Below, one piece after another: positions 33,458 through 45,245 of a stretch of DNA of 64,000 nt. The notes under the pieces are model-generated. The model worked only from the letters and a program-made list of their open reading frames with translations. It was not told where the DNA came from and did no database searches. The position numbers were made by a program, and so were the translations under genes. Position 1 is the stretch's first letter; each line of letters opens with the position of its first letter. The stretch spans positions 23,923,916 through 23,987,915 of the forward strand of contig JBBCBC010000017.1 of NCBI GenBank assembly GCA_037126765.1. Direction: 5' to 3'. Origin of the DNA: Stenogyne calaminthoides (Eukaryota; Streptophyta; Magnoliopsida; Lamiales; Lamiaceae).

Positions 33458-36400
33458 TGTAACAACCCGAATCCATTTAGGACTTATTTGTTTATTTTTC
33501 CTAATATGTTTAAATGTTATACTTGTTTTTAATAATATATGTATAAGTTTCTAAAATTTTCAAGTGACAGGCGAGCCTTTTGAGCCGAAAAACCCTACTG
33601 GCACTTTTCGAGTTTTTATCCGTAAAACAGGCCCGTTGATAATGTCAAAATTTAAAGAATTCAAAATGATAAAGGATAAATTCAAATGGAAATCTAAAAA
33701 TCATGTGAGTTTAACGGTACATTTAAAATAATTTTTGGAACCAAAAACCAAACCGAAAAATATCGAAAACTACGCCGTCGAAGCCGAAATCGCGTCTAGA
33801 ACCGGGACTACCATAATGGCAGCCCCAAAATCTGACCAAGTGACCAACCCCCCCCCCCCCCACACACACCTTGCTTGAGTAAAGAGATGGTATTTGGCCA
33901 TGTAAGGTCTTGTACTAGCCCCTATGATTCCCATCTCATTAAAGCCTCATCATCATTACCTCATTAAACCTTGTCAACTCTCCTTTCCCTCTCTCCCCCT
34001 TATATTTTCGACCTCCACCATCACCATCAGCATCATGGAGCCAAGAGTTGTTAAGAGTTGGGTTCTTTATCACCTTAAGTCCCAAAGCCATCCATACCAA
34101 GAAGGAAACTACAAGGGTAAGTCCAAATGACCTCTTTTCTTAGTTTCATGATCACCCCTTGTCTTGAGCATGAAACCCATAGAAATGGCATGCTAAGAGC
34201 CCCCTCTAATCTTGTTTAAACTGTTATAATCATGTATAAAGGTTTTGTAGGTGACCTCTTATGTGTTTGAGCATGTTTATTTCATTTTTGTGAAAGTTCG
34301 ATAAAACTGAAAAAGGTTAGTATATATGCTACTGCCCCTTATTGAGATCTTTTCGTTTGAAGCCTTTTTGATGTTTTAAAATCGTGGAAAAAATTCCTAG
34401 ATGTAGTATTTGAAACGACCTACTAAAAATTGGAGTTCATCTGATCTATCTCCAAGGAGAATAAATTCGTGAAAATTTGTGTATCTGAGACTACGTGAAA
34501 CTGTGAGCAGTGACTCTTTCGCATTGTTTTACTTATTTACAAAGATGATAAAATTTTAGGAAATTTTGGGGATATTACTCTTGATGTATTTTAAATCATA
34601 TCCAACAATCATAGTATTTTGTTTAGAGAATCATGAGATATGCCTATTTGAAATTTATGTGACAAATGATTGATGAAGATTGAAACTGTGAGTTCAACAA
34701 TTTATTTATCCTTGTTTCCTTAGCATAAAAATCATGGGAAAAATGGTACGTTCTCTTACGTGAGTCCAAAATGGCATATTAAAGTTTGGTGAATTTTAGT
34801 TAAGGTTCCAGTGGGTTACCAATTTTCATATGAAGCATGTATTGTATGACGTACCCTGTAACGAACCCATTTTTACTCAAAAACCTGGTACCGACCCTTA
34901 GCTCAAATGTCTTTGGTTTCTAAATAACAGTTTCTTATTTTTAAGTTTTATATAACATCTTTTAATTTCGTAATTTTTAGACGTTTTTCCAGTGAGTTAT
35001 GATTTTTAGTTTAAAGTGTGCACTATTTTGACGAATCTTTCAATACTCTGCCTTATATCGCAAATGTACCTTGTTTCCTTAGCTCAAACAAATTTTTCTC
35101 CTTGATGAACTATGTTCCTTTTCAAAAGATGTATAACATACTAAAATTTCATATTTTTCCAATAAGTCTAAGTGCTCATTTTCTTTTATGCATGATTACA
35201 TGTCTTTATGCCAAAGGAGTAGTACTAGGGAGAAGGAATGGTAATACTTTTAGAACCAAGCATGTTTTAGGTTACTGAATGTTTCATGTTTTCTTTTGTG
35301 AATATATGTTTGGATGTTTTACTTGTATTATTAAGTTTTTGAGTAAACCCGACCCCGATCTGTGAACCCTTTCGCAAAATAGGAAAATCATATCAATCCA
35401 ATAATCGAGTTTCGACGCTCATGTCGAACTCGAAATGAACTCTTATAACTTTTAACTACTAAATGTTTTTTATCGAAGAGCCCTTAATTCGATGCGAAAC
35501 CATTTATTAAATAAAAGAATGAACAATGACTAAACGAACGGACTGTGCTAGGTCTTTGGGGTTAGCTCGGAAGCTTGGAAGTCGTCCCGTGTTCAAAAGC
35601 TTTCAAGGAGTTAAAACTTTTACTTGAAAAGTTATCAGGTGGGTGACACTATCTGTATAGCTACATAATGTTATATGGATTGTTGACAGTTTTCAAAGCA
35701 AACTAAATAAGCACTGTTAAACGATATGTTTTTTAAACTTGTGGTTTTGGTAAACAATGCACTGAAAATCATGTGAGTACGAATATGAGTTTTGTGAATA
35801 TTGGAACATGAACTATATGTGTCGTTTATCTGTTGGGCCACGTGCCAATGATTTTTGGGATGAGTCCCGTGAGAATGAATTGGTGGTTTTGCCAGGGAGA
35901 TAAGAAAGCATTGATATAAGGTAGTGATGATATAAGGAAGCAAGGGGATATAAGGAAGCTATTGGGGGTTGGACGCGGTAGGGCGCCTACCGGTGCCACC
36001 CTATGATGTTCGAATGTTGCGGGATTAGACGTGGTAGACGCTACCAGTGCCACCCATATGCGTGATTGTTGAATGATATGATTGATGTTATAAATGTTGG
36101 ATACTGTATGAACTATTAACAGGAAATCGTGAGTAAGTTCTTGTTGTATAAAGAGAATGAGTAAAAGCTTCTACTATTTTGAATTCTTGTCAATCTATAT
36201 AACAACGTACAGGTTGCCCGCTGAGATATTTATCTCACGCCCCATTAAACCCCCTTTCAGGTTATGATGCTGAGGGCCGGGAGCTGCAGTAGACGACCTG
36301 CTTCCCCCACTGTCTTATTCAATAAACAAACTGCTTTCTAAATTCGAATAATATATCTAATTAATACTCTGTGGATCTTGTACCAATGATGTTTATGTAC

Positions 36401-36586
36401 TAAGTATTGAATTTATCTACCCTTCTATTTTAAAACTTGTGTAAGTTTATTCCGCTGCAACTCAATTTGTTTGTCCTACCTTTTAAAAGAAATTTTCTGG
36501 CTCAGTTTTGCAGTTCACTAAGTGATGACTCGGGTTTAGGGCGTTATGACCTCGGAGGTCAACGTTTTGAATTCCGGGGCGTTACA
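33458..36586 (+). repeat. 3' LTR of element E (3,129 bp)
   Basis: Collinear with the 5' LTR after removal of the nested insertion. Ends GGGGCGTTACA at 36586, followed by TSD ACAAA. A C run with a CA run near 33845-33868 marks a slippage site absent from the 5' LTR. The hairpin pair is at 35976-35992 and 36032-36046. Confidence 0.93.
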
Positions 36587-36591
36587 ACAAA

Positions 36592-38235
36592 TAAACCTCT
36601 GGAATTACGAACCACATAGCCAGCATACATGCGACCTGAATCAGTGTTACCATCAACAGTCAACTTATAGCAACCGGGCGGCAGAGACCTCCAACGAACC
36701 GGGACCGCCACCTTCGGCGTCCTAGGTGCACTAGGCACACGGAGCCACCTACAAATGGCAAGGTCATCAAGACCAACCGTGCATCGTACCCATCTTGAAA
36801 TATTGTGCTCAAGAACCATACCAAGGATAGTAATGACACACCCGTGATGCGTGGGTCGTACATCCATGTAAACAACCTTACACTGAGTAAACCAAATGGC
36901 CCAAACCATCGTGACAAAGTTCCGACACCATCAATTACGAATTTGCTTGCTCTGATTAACCTGCTGAGCCTGCAACACCAAGCTAGAGAAACCTGAATCA
37001 TAGCCAAGTTGTATATTAAAAATGTTGGAAAAAGAATCGAATAAAGTACGAGTGAACCTGCATTCTGAAAGAACATGCTTCTGAGTCTCAGGAGAAGCCA
37101 TAAATAATAGGCAAATAGTGGGGCCCGAGTAACCGATGCGCTGGATAAATCAGAAGTAGAGAGTTTCCCCGATACGGCCCTCCAAATAGTGTTACTCCAG
37201 ATTTGAGGTATAAAAGGAGCCTAAATCCAAGGGGCCCACTGCATCCAAAGGAGAGGAGATCTCAAAATGTCATAAGCATGTCGAGAATTAAGGATACCTG
37301 TCTTCGAATCTGGCCAAATGCACTTATCTATCTCGTGAATGGGAGTCTGTAGTATATCATTCACCATATCGAGGTGACGAGTGATGAAATAACTTGTGAA
37401 GTACTAGACCCCGTCAATAAAATAATCCCCAACATTACAATTGAGGAGCTCAAGGATATGCTGTAGAATGGTAAGCTTGTTCGCAATATGATACCCCAAC
37501 CAGTTATCCGTCCAGAATTTCACCTTCAAGTGTCTACCAATCAACTAGTGTGAGCCTTCATTGATGCACCGAGCATGGGCTCATATGTTAGACCAAATTA
37601 ACGACGATTGCCAGAAGTTCCTGGGGACTCCACTCTCACAGAAATAACGCTGACGAAGAAGGCCAGTGAGCTCATCGTCTGCAGTAAGAATGTCCCACGT
37701 GAGTTTGCAAACAAAAGAGGTGTTTGCAAGCCGAATAGAACGTATCCCAAAGCCACGGCCTTCATCAATTGGCGCACAACAACATGCCCATTCAACATTA
37801 GAGAAACCCTTCTTGGAAGTATCTTATGTCCAGAGGTAGCAACGAGTTGTGACTTCAATCTTGTTGAGGAGAGAAGCCGGTCATTTATAAACCATCATCG
37901 TATGGTGAGAGAGCTGGCAATTACACTATTAATGAGGCAAAGACGTCCAGCTAAGGAGAGGGTGTGATCTCTCCATCAAGAGAATTTATGGATGATATTA
38001 TCCAAAATAGCAGCAAGATGGGAAACCTTTGGCGCTCCTCTGAAGATTGGGTCGCCTAAGTAGGTAAAGGGGAGCGAGCCAGTGGTGATCGATGTGCAAT
38101 GGCGGATGTAACGCTTGAAACTGGTCATCCTCTCTCACTATAGAAAATACGAGACTTAGGAGGGTTGTACACCTGTCCAGAGATGCGACCATAGTCAAGT
38201 ATCAGCCTCTTAATATTCAAGGTCCGAAGCATGGA
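36592..38235 (-). pseudogene. LINE ORF2: RT C-terminal, zinc-binding and RNase H start, interrupted by E
   Basis: Minus strand. From upstream: LILDYGRISGQVYNPPKSRI near 38150-38210, YLGDPIFRGAPKVSHLAAIL near 38000-38060 and LAGRLCLINSVIASSLTIR near 37900, all typical of the LINE RT end; VCKLTWDILTADDELTGLLR near 37650-37710 of the zinc-binding region; then WAIWFTQCKVVY and KLTVDGNTDSGRMYAGYVVR, the first strand and catalytic Asp of RNase H, ending at E's TSD. Several stops and frameshifts. The rest of RNase H lies at 22212-22524. Confidence 0.85.
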
Positions 38236-39010
38236 GATTTTCATCTTCCCAAATCCAAATCCCACGCCGCTTCGCTACAGAAAATCCACCACAAGATCTG
38301 CCACCGCGATCTGAATCTCCTAGTGCCGCTGTCTGGTCGTCGAATCTCAATCACCACGAGGCGCCATCTGTCGATCCCAAGAATCGTCGCCTCCAAAGTC
38401 TGCATAGGCCGCAATCCCGCCGCCTCTGCCCAGAAACTCCGCTGCCTTCAAATCCGCTCGAAGCTTTCCACGCCACTCGCGCCCGAGTCGAAGCCATCGC
38501 CGCACGAAGCCACTTCACCGTCTGGAGTCGCAAAATCACCACCAACACCGCTGTAATCCGATGAAGTCATCATCACGCACCCGAGTCATCGCCTGTGCGC
38601 AAGCTAACAAGATCGCCGAGAATCCTAATCGCCCAGAAATCGCGTCCGTGTAGAGAGCCATCGCCAAAGCCGAATCACCCAGAAATTGCGAAACCAAACC
38701 GGTATCTGGAGCCGCGTTCAACGCCATCTCCAAGCTCTTCACTAAAATCACGCCGCCAAGCCAGCTGCATAGATCCGTCGCTCGGAGTCTAATCACGTCC
38801 GCTTTGGTCGCTTTTCAGCACGCGCACAACACCACAACACTGTTGTTTGCAGCCGTTCACGCTTCGGTATCACCTCTCTGAAATTTGAAATCACCGGACG
38901 CTGTTGAGGTTGCCTTCCTGCTATGAATCAGCGAAGCTCCACATCCTTTGTTGTCGGTGTTACCATCAAAGCACCATTCCAATAGCCAAAAATCACGCCC
39001 CAGTTCACGC
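38236..39010. other. Unassigned GC-rich region
   Basis: C- and G-rich, full of CGCC, CGAAGC and AATCGCC-type words and unlike its AT-rich neighbours. Several short frames are open, the longest 86 codons on the minus strand at 38536-38796 and 77 codons on the plus strand at 38323-38556, without a domain I recognise. It may be internal sequence of the LTR element whose putative 3' end follows, or a decayed gene fragment. Confidence 0.35.
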
Positions 39011-39016
39011 AGAAGG

Positions 39017-39235
39017 CAAACGAACCAAAATTGCACCATCAAAATAGGGTCTGCCCTGAATCGAACCAAATTATGCCATCAAAATAGGGCCTGCCCTGAA
39101 TCGAACCAAATTATGCCAACGAAACAGGGCCTACCCTGAATCGAACCAAATTACACCATCAAAACAGGGCCTGCCCTGAATCGAACCGAAACCATCACCG
39201 ATAAATTGCACCGTCAGGGCCTGCCCTGGGACGAT
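39017..39235 (+). repeat. Tandem repeat, about five units of roughly 43 bp
   Basis: Units contain TCGAACCAAATTATGCCATC and AATAGGGCCTGCCCTGAA, each with a small inverted repeat GGGCCTGCCC. Units vary by substitutions and the last is shortened. Arrays of this type are known in the 3' untranslated part of Tat/Ogre gypsy elements, which would fit the LTR-like block downstream. Confidence 0.75.
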
Positions 39236-39249
39236 GACTCCCGAGCACC

Positions 39250-40076
39250 TATGCACGGAAGATTTGAAACTGATACACAGTTGTAACTCGATTTATCTTC
39301 AATAAGTGAAATTGGTTGCCAATGATTGTTGAGGAGAGGGGTAGTAATTGGTGTTGAAGCTTGATGATGATTCCTCGTGAATTAACTTGCTGATGGGTTA
39401 TTTTGCTTGGAGAAGTGGAAAAGAAAACAAAAACAACCAAAAACATAAATAAAGGGGGCAAGACTAAATTGATAAAGAAATGCAAGAATTACCACTGAAC
39501 TTGCAGAAACTTTTCTTTGACGATTACCTCCTCTGCCTCCTTCTTGTTGTGTGGATGAAAAGAAGAACATATCGTCCCTATTTATAAGAAAATTAGGGTT
39601 GCAACAAGAAAGGAAATCAAACTAAAGAATGAATTGATTTGCAAAAGGAATTGATTGATTCTTGCAGGAGAGGATTTCATCAATTTGAAAAGAAAATCTT
39701 GAGGAAGATGGAATGAAAATCTACAGAAATTTGGAAAATCACATTTGGAAAGAAAATCCTGTAAAATTGTGTCAAGTTTCTATCAAGAAAAAAAGAAAAA
39801 AAAAAGGAATTGGGCTTTATGAAAATAAGTTTTCTTGGGCCTATTAAATAAATTCCTTCTAGCCAAAATAAATTGAGCTTGTTCAATTCTTCAAATCCAA
39901 ATGCAAATGAAGAAATTGAAATAAATTACATGCACTATTCACTCCAAGTCTATAAATGATCATAAATAAATTTTCATACTTCGTTCACTACAAGTCACAA
40001 AATGACCGTGAATAAATTTCGTGCTTCATTCACTCTAAGTCCAGAAACGACCGTGAAACAAAGCACGGGGAGCATT
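39250..40076. other. Non-coding AT-rich stretch before the putative LTR
   Basis: No coding signal. Contains A/G-rich runs (39410-39450, 39780-39810) and two related copies of TTCACTNNAAGTC with GACCGTGAA near 39940-40055. Ends with CACGGGGAGCA, a possible polypurine tract. Confidence 0.4.
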
Positions 40077-40224
40077 TGTAAGCAAATTAAATTTGCACCC
40101 AATTAAAAGGCGACACGTGGAAATTACATGTTAATTAAATTTATTATTGGGAATGTAAATAAAGTCAATTCCTTAATGGCGTCATTGACCCATTAAATTA
40201 ATTAGACACAGTTCAAGTCACACG

Positions 40225-40500
40225 ATCTAATAAATTGTATTGGACCTCTAAAGTCCAATAAATGAAGATTGAACTTTTAAAGTCCAAATAAATGAAGTTG
40301 GACCTCGAAAGTCCGACAAGTCAAGATTGGGCCTCTAAAATCCAATAAATCGAATTGAGCTTCAAAAGTCTAATAAATCGAATTGGGCCTCAAAAGTTCA
40401 ATAAATCAAATTGGACTTCTAAAGTCCAATAAGTGAAGATTGGACCTCTAAAGTCCAATAAGTGAAGTTGGGCTTTTGAAAGTCCAATAAAATAAATCAA
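40225..40500 (+). repeat. Tandem repeat in putative U3, about 30-bp units
   Basis: Eight or so units of TTGGACCTCTAAAGTCCAAT followed by AAATGAAGA or AAATCGAA. Each unit contains a short inverted repeat (TTGGAC/GTCCAA). Confidence 0.8.
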
Positions 40501-40724
40501 GTCCAGCCCATATCTTAAAAGCTCATCCAATATTACTAGAATATTTTTGCCCGCCAGACAAAGTCTGTTAAGCCAAGACCCGAAACCCTATTCTACACTT
40601 ATAAATAGAGGTCTTCCCCATTCATTTTACAACACAGAGACATCAAAGCAACAACAGCAACTGAAGTTTCAAGACTTCAGAATTCTCTACGAAGATTTGA
40701 AGACTTTCTTCATCGGCTTCAAGC

Positions 40725-40900
40725 GTTCTTCGTGCAAGTCCTCCAGAAACGACATTCGATCAGAGATCAAGCTGCTAAGCCCTCTGATCAGACGTTTCTT
40801 CTTAAAGCTTCTTGAAGATTCACAAGCGTTCTTCGTGCAAGTCATCCGGAAACGACATCCGATCAGAGATCAAGCTGCTAAGCCATCCGATCAGACATTT
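40725..40900 (+). repeat. Direct duplication of about 100 bp in putative LTR leader
   Basis: GCGTTCTTCGTGCAAGTC, then a Cys-like AACGACAT and GATCAGAGATCAAGCTGCTA occur at about 40727-40795 and again at 40827-40890. Duplicated segments differ by a few substitutions. Confidence 0.75.
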
Positions 40901-41268
40901 CTCTTCTCGAAGATTCGGAGATCTTCCTCCCAGACTCTCGAAGATTCAAAGACGTTCATCATCAAGTTCAAAGACGTTCGTCCAGAAAATCTTCAAAGGC
41001 TACGTTCGAATCAAAACAAGACATTCAATCCTTGAATCGACGTTCCAAATCCACAAATTCAACCCCAGACAAGATCTAGGCGAGGATTTCTTCGAAAGTC
41101 ATCCGAGTCAAAGTCAACGTTTGAAGGGAAGAATCAGAGGAATTAAATTAGAGATCGCAACCCGCAATATTCCAGCTTCAAATTCAAGGAAATTCAACTT
41201 GTAATTTAATTTATGTGTTTTATATTTTAAATTCACGAAATTTGTGTTTACAAATGTAATACCAAATA

Positions 41269-42354
41269 GAACTTTTCTACGATCAGGAGCGGCTTCGCCC
41301 TTCCTGACGTCAGATATCCAATAAAAAGTTATCACGTCATTTAACTTCGTCATTGGTGATATAGTTTCGCCAGTAGACTAAATAATTAATTTTTTTAATA
41401 AGAGAGATTAAATTACTGAAATATCCATATAATATTTTTTAAAAAAAATACAAAATTTATAAATTTAAAAACTTACTATTCATGTTAAATTAATAAAAAA
41501 TAATTTTCTTTCGTGAATCTGATATTGAAGAACCCAATTTACTTATTTCTTAATTTCTTCTCCAAATCAAATGAAGAACCCTAATTTTTATTTTTCTTCT
41601 AAGAGATCATCAAGAACCTAGATTATGTCGTACTATCCCCATACACAAATTTGTGGCAAATAACTCCTGAAAAGTATTTTGCTTTAGAGAATGTAATAAA
41701 GGTTTTAGAAGATTGGAGATGGTCTGAGCAACAATCATGGCATCGTTGCAATAACCTGATGATGTAGTTGTTAAATTATTCAATACAAGATTTGCAGGCT
41801 CAATTCGATAATCTTATGTCCTAAAATAGAATTACTTAAGCATACAAAAGAAAATTTTGAAAAGAAATAGAGAAATATTAATAAAGGAGAGAGATTGAGC
41901 GTGAAGACTGAAGACAACATTGTTTTGAGTTAGAAGAGGGAGAGAGGAAAATTTTCAAGATTTTCTCCTTTGTCCAAATCAATCTCCCTCTATCCTCACC
42001 TGATTCTATGGCCTTCAAATTTGAGACAAAGTGGATTTCTCCCAAAATAATTAGGGCTCGATATCAGAAATTTTAATTATATTTAAAAGTGTTGTAATAT
42101 AAAAATGAAATATTAATAAAAAGATGCATGTGTTATTTTTTTTATTGAAGGGATAATTTTGTCATTTTATAATTATTAATTTAATTTATTTGTTGGACGA
42201 TGCAGTGCGATTGCAGTATGCACAATGCAAATGCACTAGTGCAAAGTGTAATCATCTAAAAATAAAATTGTGTGTTAGATCGTTGATCCAACGGTAATCA
42301 AAAGATATTCTGACGTCAAGAAGGACGAAGTTGTTCCTGACCATAGAAGATCCC
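41269..42354. mobile_element. Mutator-like non-autonomous element (MULE/MITE), 1,086 bp
   Basis: Terminal inverted repeats of about 60-70 bp: the left end has ACGATCAGGAGCGGCTTCGC and CTTCCTGACGTCAGATAT; the right end reads, inverted, TGGTCAGGAACAACTTCGTC and CTTCTTGACGTCAGAATAT. Flanks form a 9-bp duplication with one mismatch, TACCAAATA (41260-41268) and TACAAAATA (42355-42363). A 9-bp TSD and long TIRs are the Mutator hallmark. No transposase. The interior (41520-42050) is less AT-rich and could be captured DNA. Confidence 0.8.
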
Positions 42355-42363
42355 TACAAAATA

Positions 42364-43470
42364 TTAAGAAAATTATATAATGACTACTAATGTAACACGC
42401 GCACCTCCAATTTATATATAATCAAATTAATATTACAATAATGGAAATACAAAATCAATATTTTTAATATAATATAAATATGGTTGTTTAAATATTTTAT
42501 TATAATATTAAGAAGGTATTAAACTCATGATAAAATATTATTATAATATAAATATTCATATTACATATTATTAATATATTTCTCTAAATATTATTATAAC
42601 AATAATAATATCAGTAATATTATGTTTTAATTATTTTAATAGTACTATTTTAATAATATTATTTAAAAAATTATTAATGCTATTATAATGTAAAATTTTA
42701 ATATTAAACATATTTTTAATAGAACAATGTTTTGTAAAACAACACAACACAAATTAAATTTCATCATATTAGCTATTTAGAAGAAAAAAATTCACATCCA
42801 ATTGCACTCTCATTTTCGACAATCATATCACATAAATTATAATCATTACACTTATTTTTACATCCAAGCATATTTATCTAAAAATATTTTTTTTTCACGA
42901 AAATGGAAAAGGGAAATCATTAGTGTTTCATTTCACTCTTAGATAAGAAGCCTTGTCCAAAGAAGATTATTTTGTATGAGTAACATTCATATGAACTAGG
43001 TCTATACATGAGCTCTATCACTGTTGTGTGCAAGAATTATTATTGTTATGCACAAAACATTTCACTTTTTTTAAAAATAAAATAAAAAAATAAAATATTT
43101 TTTAAACAATGACAAATTTTATGCATGTTAGTGAGAAATTTTATGCATAACAATGATAGTATTTATATATAACAGTGATACTAAAAACACCGAGTTCACA
43201 GTGAACTCGATTTTACACAAATTTTTGTCTTTTGTTTTACCTAAAAAGAAGAAATAAAGGAGATATGTCATCTTTGGCGTGAATATTTTTAAAAGAATCA
43301 TCATCTTATAATGAAGAAATTTTATTGAAGAATTATACCATTTGTCTTTACCTCTAGGCTCCACTTGGTATGGTTGATGTAATTAATATGGATAAAGAAG
43401 ACTCGTATAATATAATATGGGTCGGAGGTATTATGTCGTTTGGTTCGATGTAGTATGTGTGACAACATAA
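42364..43470. other. AT-rich intergenic DNA, no gene seen
   Basis: Long A/T runs dominate (42400-42760). A 78-codon minus-strand frame at 43128-43364 has no recognisable content. A palindrome CGAGTTCACAGTGAACTCG lies near 43192-43210. Confidence 0.5.
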
Positions 43471-43475
43471 AATTA

Positions 43476-43762
43476 GGGCAAAGTATAGTGTGAACAAGTT
43501 TTACGGTGAAACTGGTTAAGGAGTGTGACTTATATTACTAAAGTGTGTGACTTTTTACTGTAAAGTGTGTGATTTTTTACTCTAAAGTGTATTACTCATA
43601 AAAGTGAAGGGTGTGACTTATATTATAGCAAAGAGTGTCGTAGTGATAACTGAAGTGTGTGACTTATATTACTAAAGTGTGTGACTTATATTACTAAAGT
43701 GTATGTCTGTAAAAAAAAAAAAAACCAGTTTCACGGTGAACAAGTTTCACAGCATACCAACT
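43476..43762. repeat. MITE-like element with tandem core
   Basis: About 30-bp inverted ends: left ACGGTGAAACTGGTT preceded by GTGTGAACAAG; right AACCAGTTTCACGGTGAACA, AGTTTCACAGC. The core is 6-7 units of AAGTGTGTGACTTATATTAC and a poly(A) run. TSD not clear. Confidence 0.6.
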
Positions 43763-44491
43763 CTAAAATTAGTATTCCACTTGGTAGGTGGTAATAAATT
43801 TGTATAAAATTAGCATGGCATTTGGTAGGGGGTAATAAACTTGTATACAATTGAGTATTTAAAAGAAAGTACAAAATTACCCCTCTTTAGAAAATATAAA
43901 ATAAAACCCACCTTCCACTATTCATTTTGGCCGATTTCTTTAGCTTCCATACAATTGGGGAAAGTTTTAAAGGTACCCACAAATTTGCCCGAATTCCACA
44001 CATAAATTTGCCCGTTCAACCCATATTCATTTTTTCAAGCTACCATAAAAAAAATTATGATAAAATCGCCCTTACTGAATTTTGGCCGAATTCAAAACAT
44101 AAAATCACCCTTAGGGAATTTCAATTGAAGAACCGAAATACACCCACTGCAAATAATCTGAAATAAGTTTCGAACTATCAACGAAAATACACAACTGGTT
44201 CAATTAATCATGCTTGGCATCTCTCAATTTTCATAATCATAATTCTCAGATTCTTGAAATAGGAGTGAAGAATCGTTTGTGTTTTGTGTTGATACAACAA
44301 AAAACAAAAATTAAAAAACCCAATACATACCTCGGTTCAATAGATCAGGGTTGATACAACGCCGCCATGCGCCACCGTCGAGGTTTATACTCACAATGCC
44401 GCCGGAGAGATTTTGCAGATCTTTTAGGGTTGCAGCGTTCAAAATTACCCACACCACATACACGACGCACAAGAAAACCAAAAATTGAACT
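43763..44491. other. Intergenic DNA with a short duplication
   Basis: A 45-bp near-duplicate (GGTAGGTGGTAATAAATTTG near 43790 and GGTAGGGGGTAATAAACTTG near 43830). The GC-richer patch at 44340-44480 is open on the minus strand for about 95 codons but shows no family signature. Confidence 0.4.
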
Positions 44492-44645
44492 TGTTGGTCC
44501 CAAAAAATAATTTAATTTTATGAGAAAAGGGGAGGGGGGAATGGTGATTTTAAATTTTTTTCCTTTTCTTACAGAATTGCTTTGCTTGTTAGTAAATATT
44601 TGCACAAGACAAGAACATAAAACAATAAAGAACACAACAAAGTAT

Positions 44646-44678
44646 AGTGGTTCGGAGGCTCAAGCTCCTACATCCACT
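44646..44678 (-). other. Leader RNA hairpin motif (LTR 44492)
   Basis: Minus-strand sense: AGTGG/CCACT outside, ATGTA linker, GGAG/CTCC inside. Confidence 0.6.
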
Positions 44679-45245
44679 CTCCCTTATCCGCAGGGAAATT
44701 CCTTATGACGACGACTCAAGCTTTCAGACTATCTCAAACAACTTACTAACTTCCCCTCTAGAGCTTTTCAGGCTGAACTCAACCGCAACTTACTAACTCT
44801 TTACAACTCTAACAATCGCACACAAACTTCCTAACAAGAGGGTTTGAGTTTGGTTGGTGTCTCCAACTAGGTTGAAATTTTCCCTTACAATGGTTTAACC
44901 TTTATGCTAAGGTTGGGAAAATCTCTCTAAGCTTAGGATATATCGTGTGTTGCTTAGATTGAGTTTAGAACACTCTAGAATATATTTTGGATATCTACAG
45001 ATTTGTGTTCTATGGTGAGAATGCTTGAAGATATGACTCTTAGCTTGATAGCATTTTTTTCATGCTTAAAATGATGGAAGAGCTTGCGTTTATAGTGTGG
45101 ATTTGAATGTTACCGTTGGAGAGAATCACATTCAAATCCATACTATTCTGTAATTTCTGCAGCTTTTTGTCAGGCTTATTGACCACCTCTGATTGATCCA
45201 CGTCAGCTTTCAGGCCTTCTGAAATCAGCATTCAGCATTCAGGAT

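Larger units (their letters stand above)
22525..36586 (+). mobile_element. Element E: Tekay-type chromovirus (Ty3-gypsy), 14.1 kb with nested LTR
   Basis: Both LTRs present (22525-27127 and 33458-36586), TGTAAC...GTTACA or ATTACA ends, 5-bp TSD ACAAA at 22520-22524 and 36587-36591, initiator-Met PBS, gag-protease-RT-RNase H-integrase-chromodomain order, and polypurine tract. LTRs above 3 kb and a C-terminal chromodomain fit the Tekay/Del lineage. Removing the nested 1.48-kb LTR and its TSD makes the two LTRs 3,117 and 3,129 bp. About six stops and two frameshifts make it non-autonomous. Confidence 0.93.
40077..41252 (+). repeat. Putative LTR (gypsy Tat-like) with promoter
   Basis: TGTAAGCAAATT follows a polypurine-like CACGGGGAGCA; a matching TTTACA end lies at 41252. 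A TATA box CTTATAAATAG is at 40599-40609. Repeats of AAAGTCCAATAA lie upstream in U3 and a roughly 100-bp direct duplication lies in the leader. No second LTR or TSD was found, so the assignment rests on layout only. Confidence 0.5.

Noticed and set aside
40547..41204. Open frames of 162 and 130 codons
   Set aside because: They lie in a putative LTR leader with a direct duplication, after a TATA box; no family signature.
44345..44635. Possible host gene exon on the minus strand
   Set aside because: Only about 95 codons, no splice sites or domain, partly within the LTR end.
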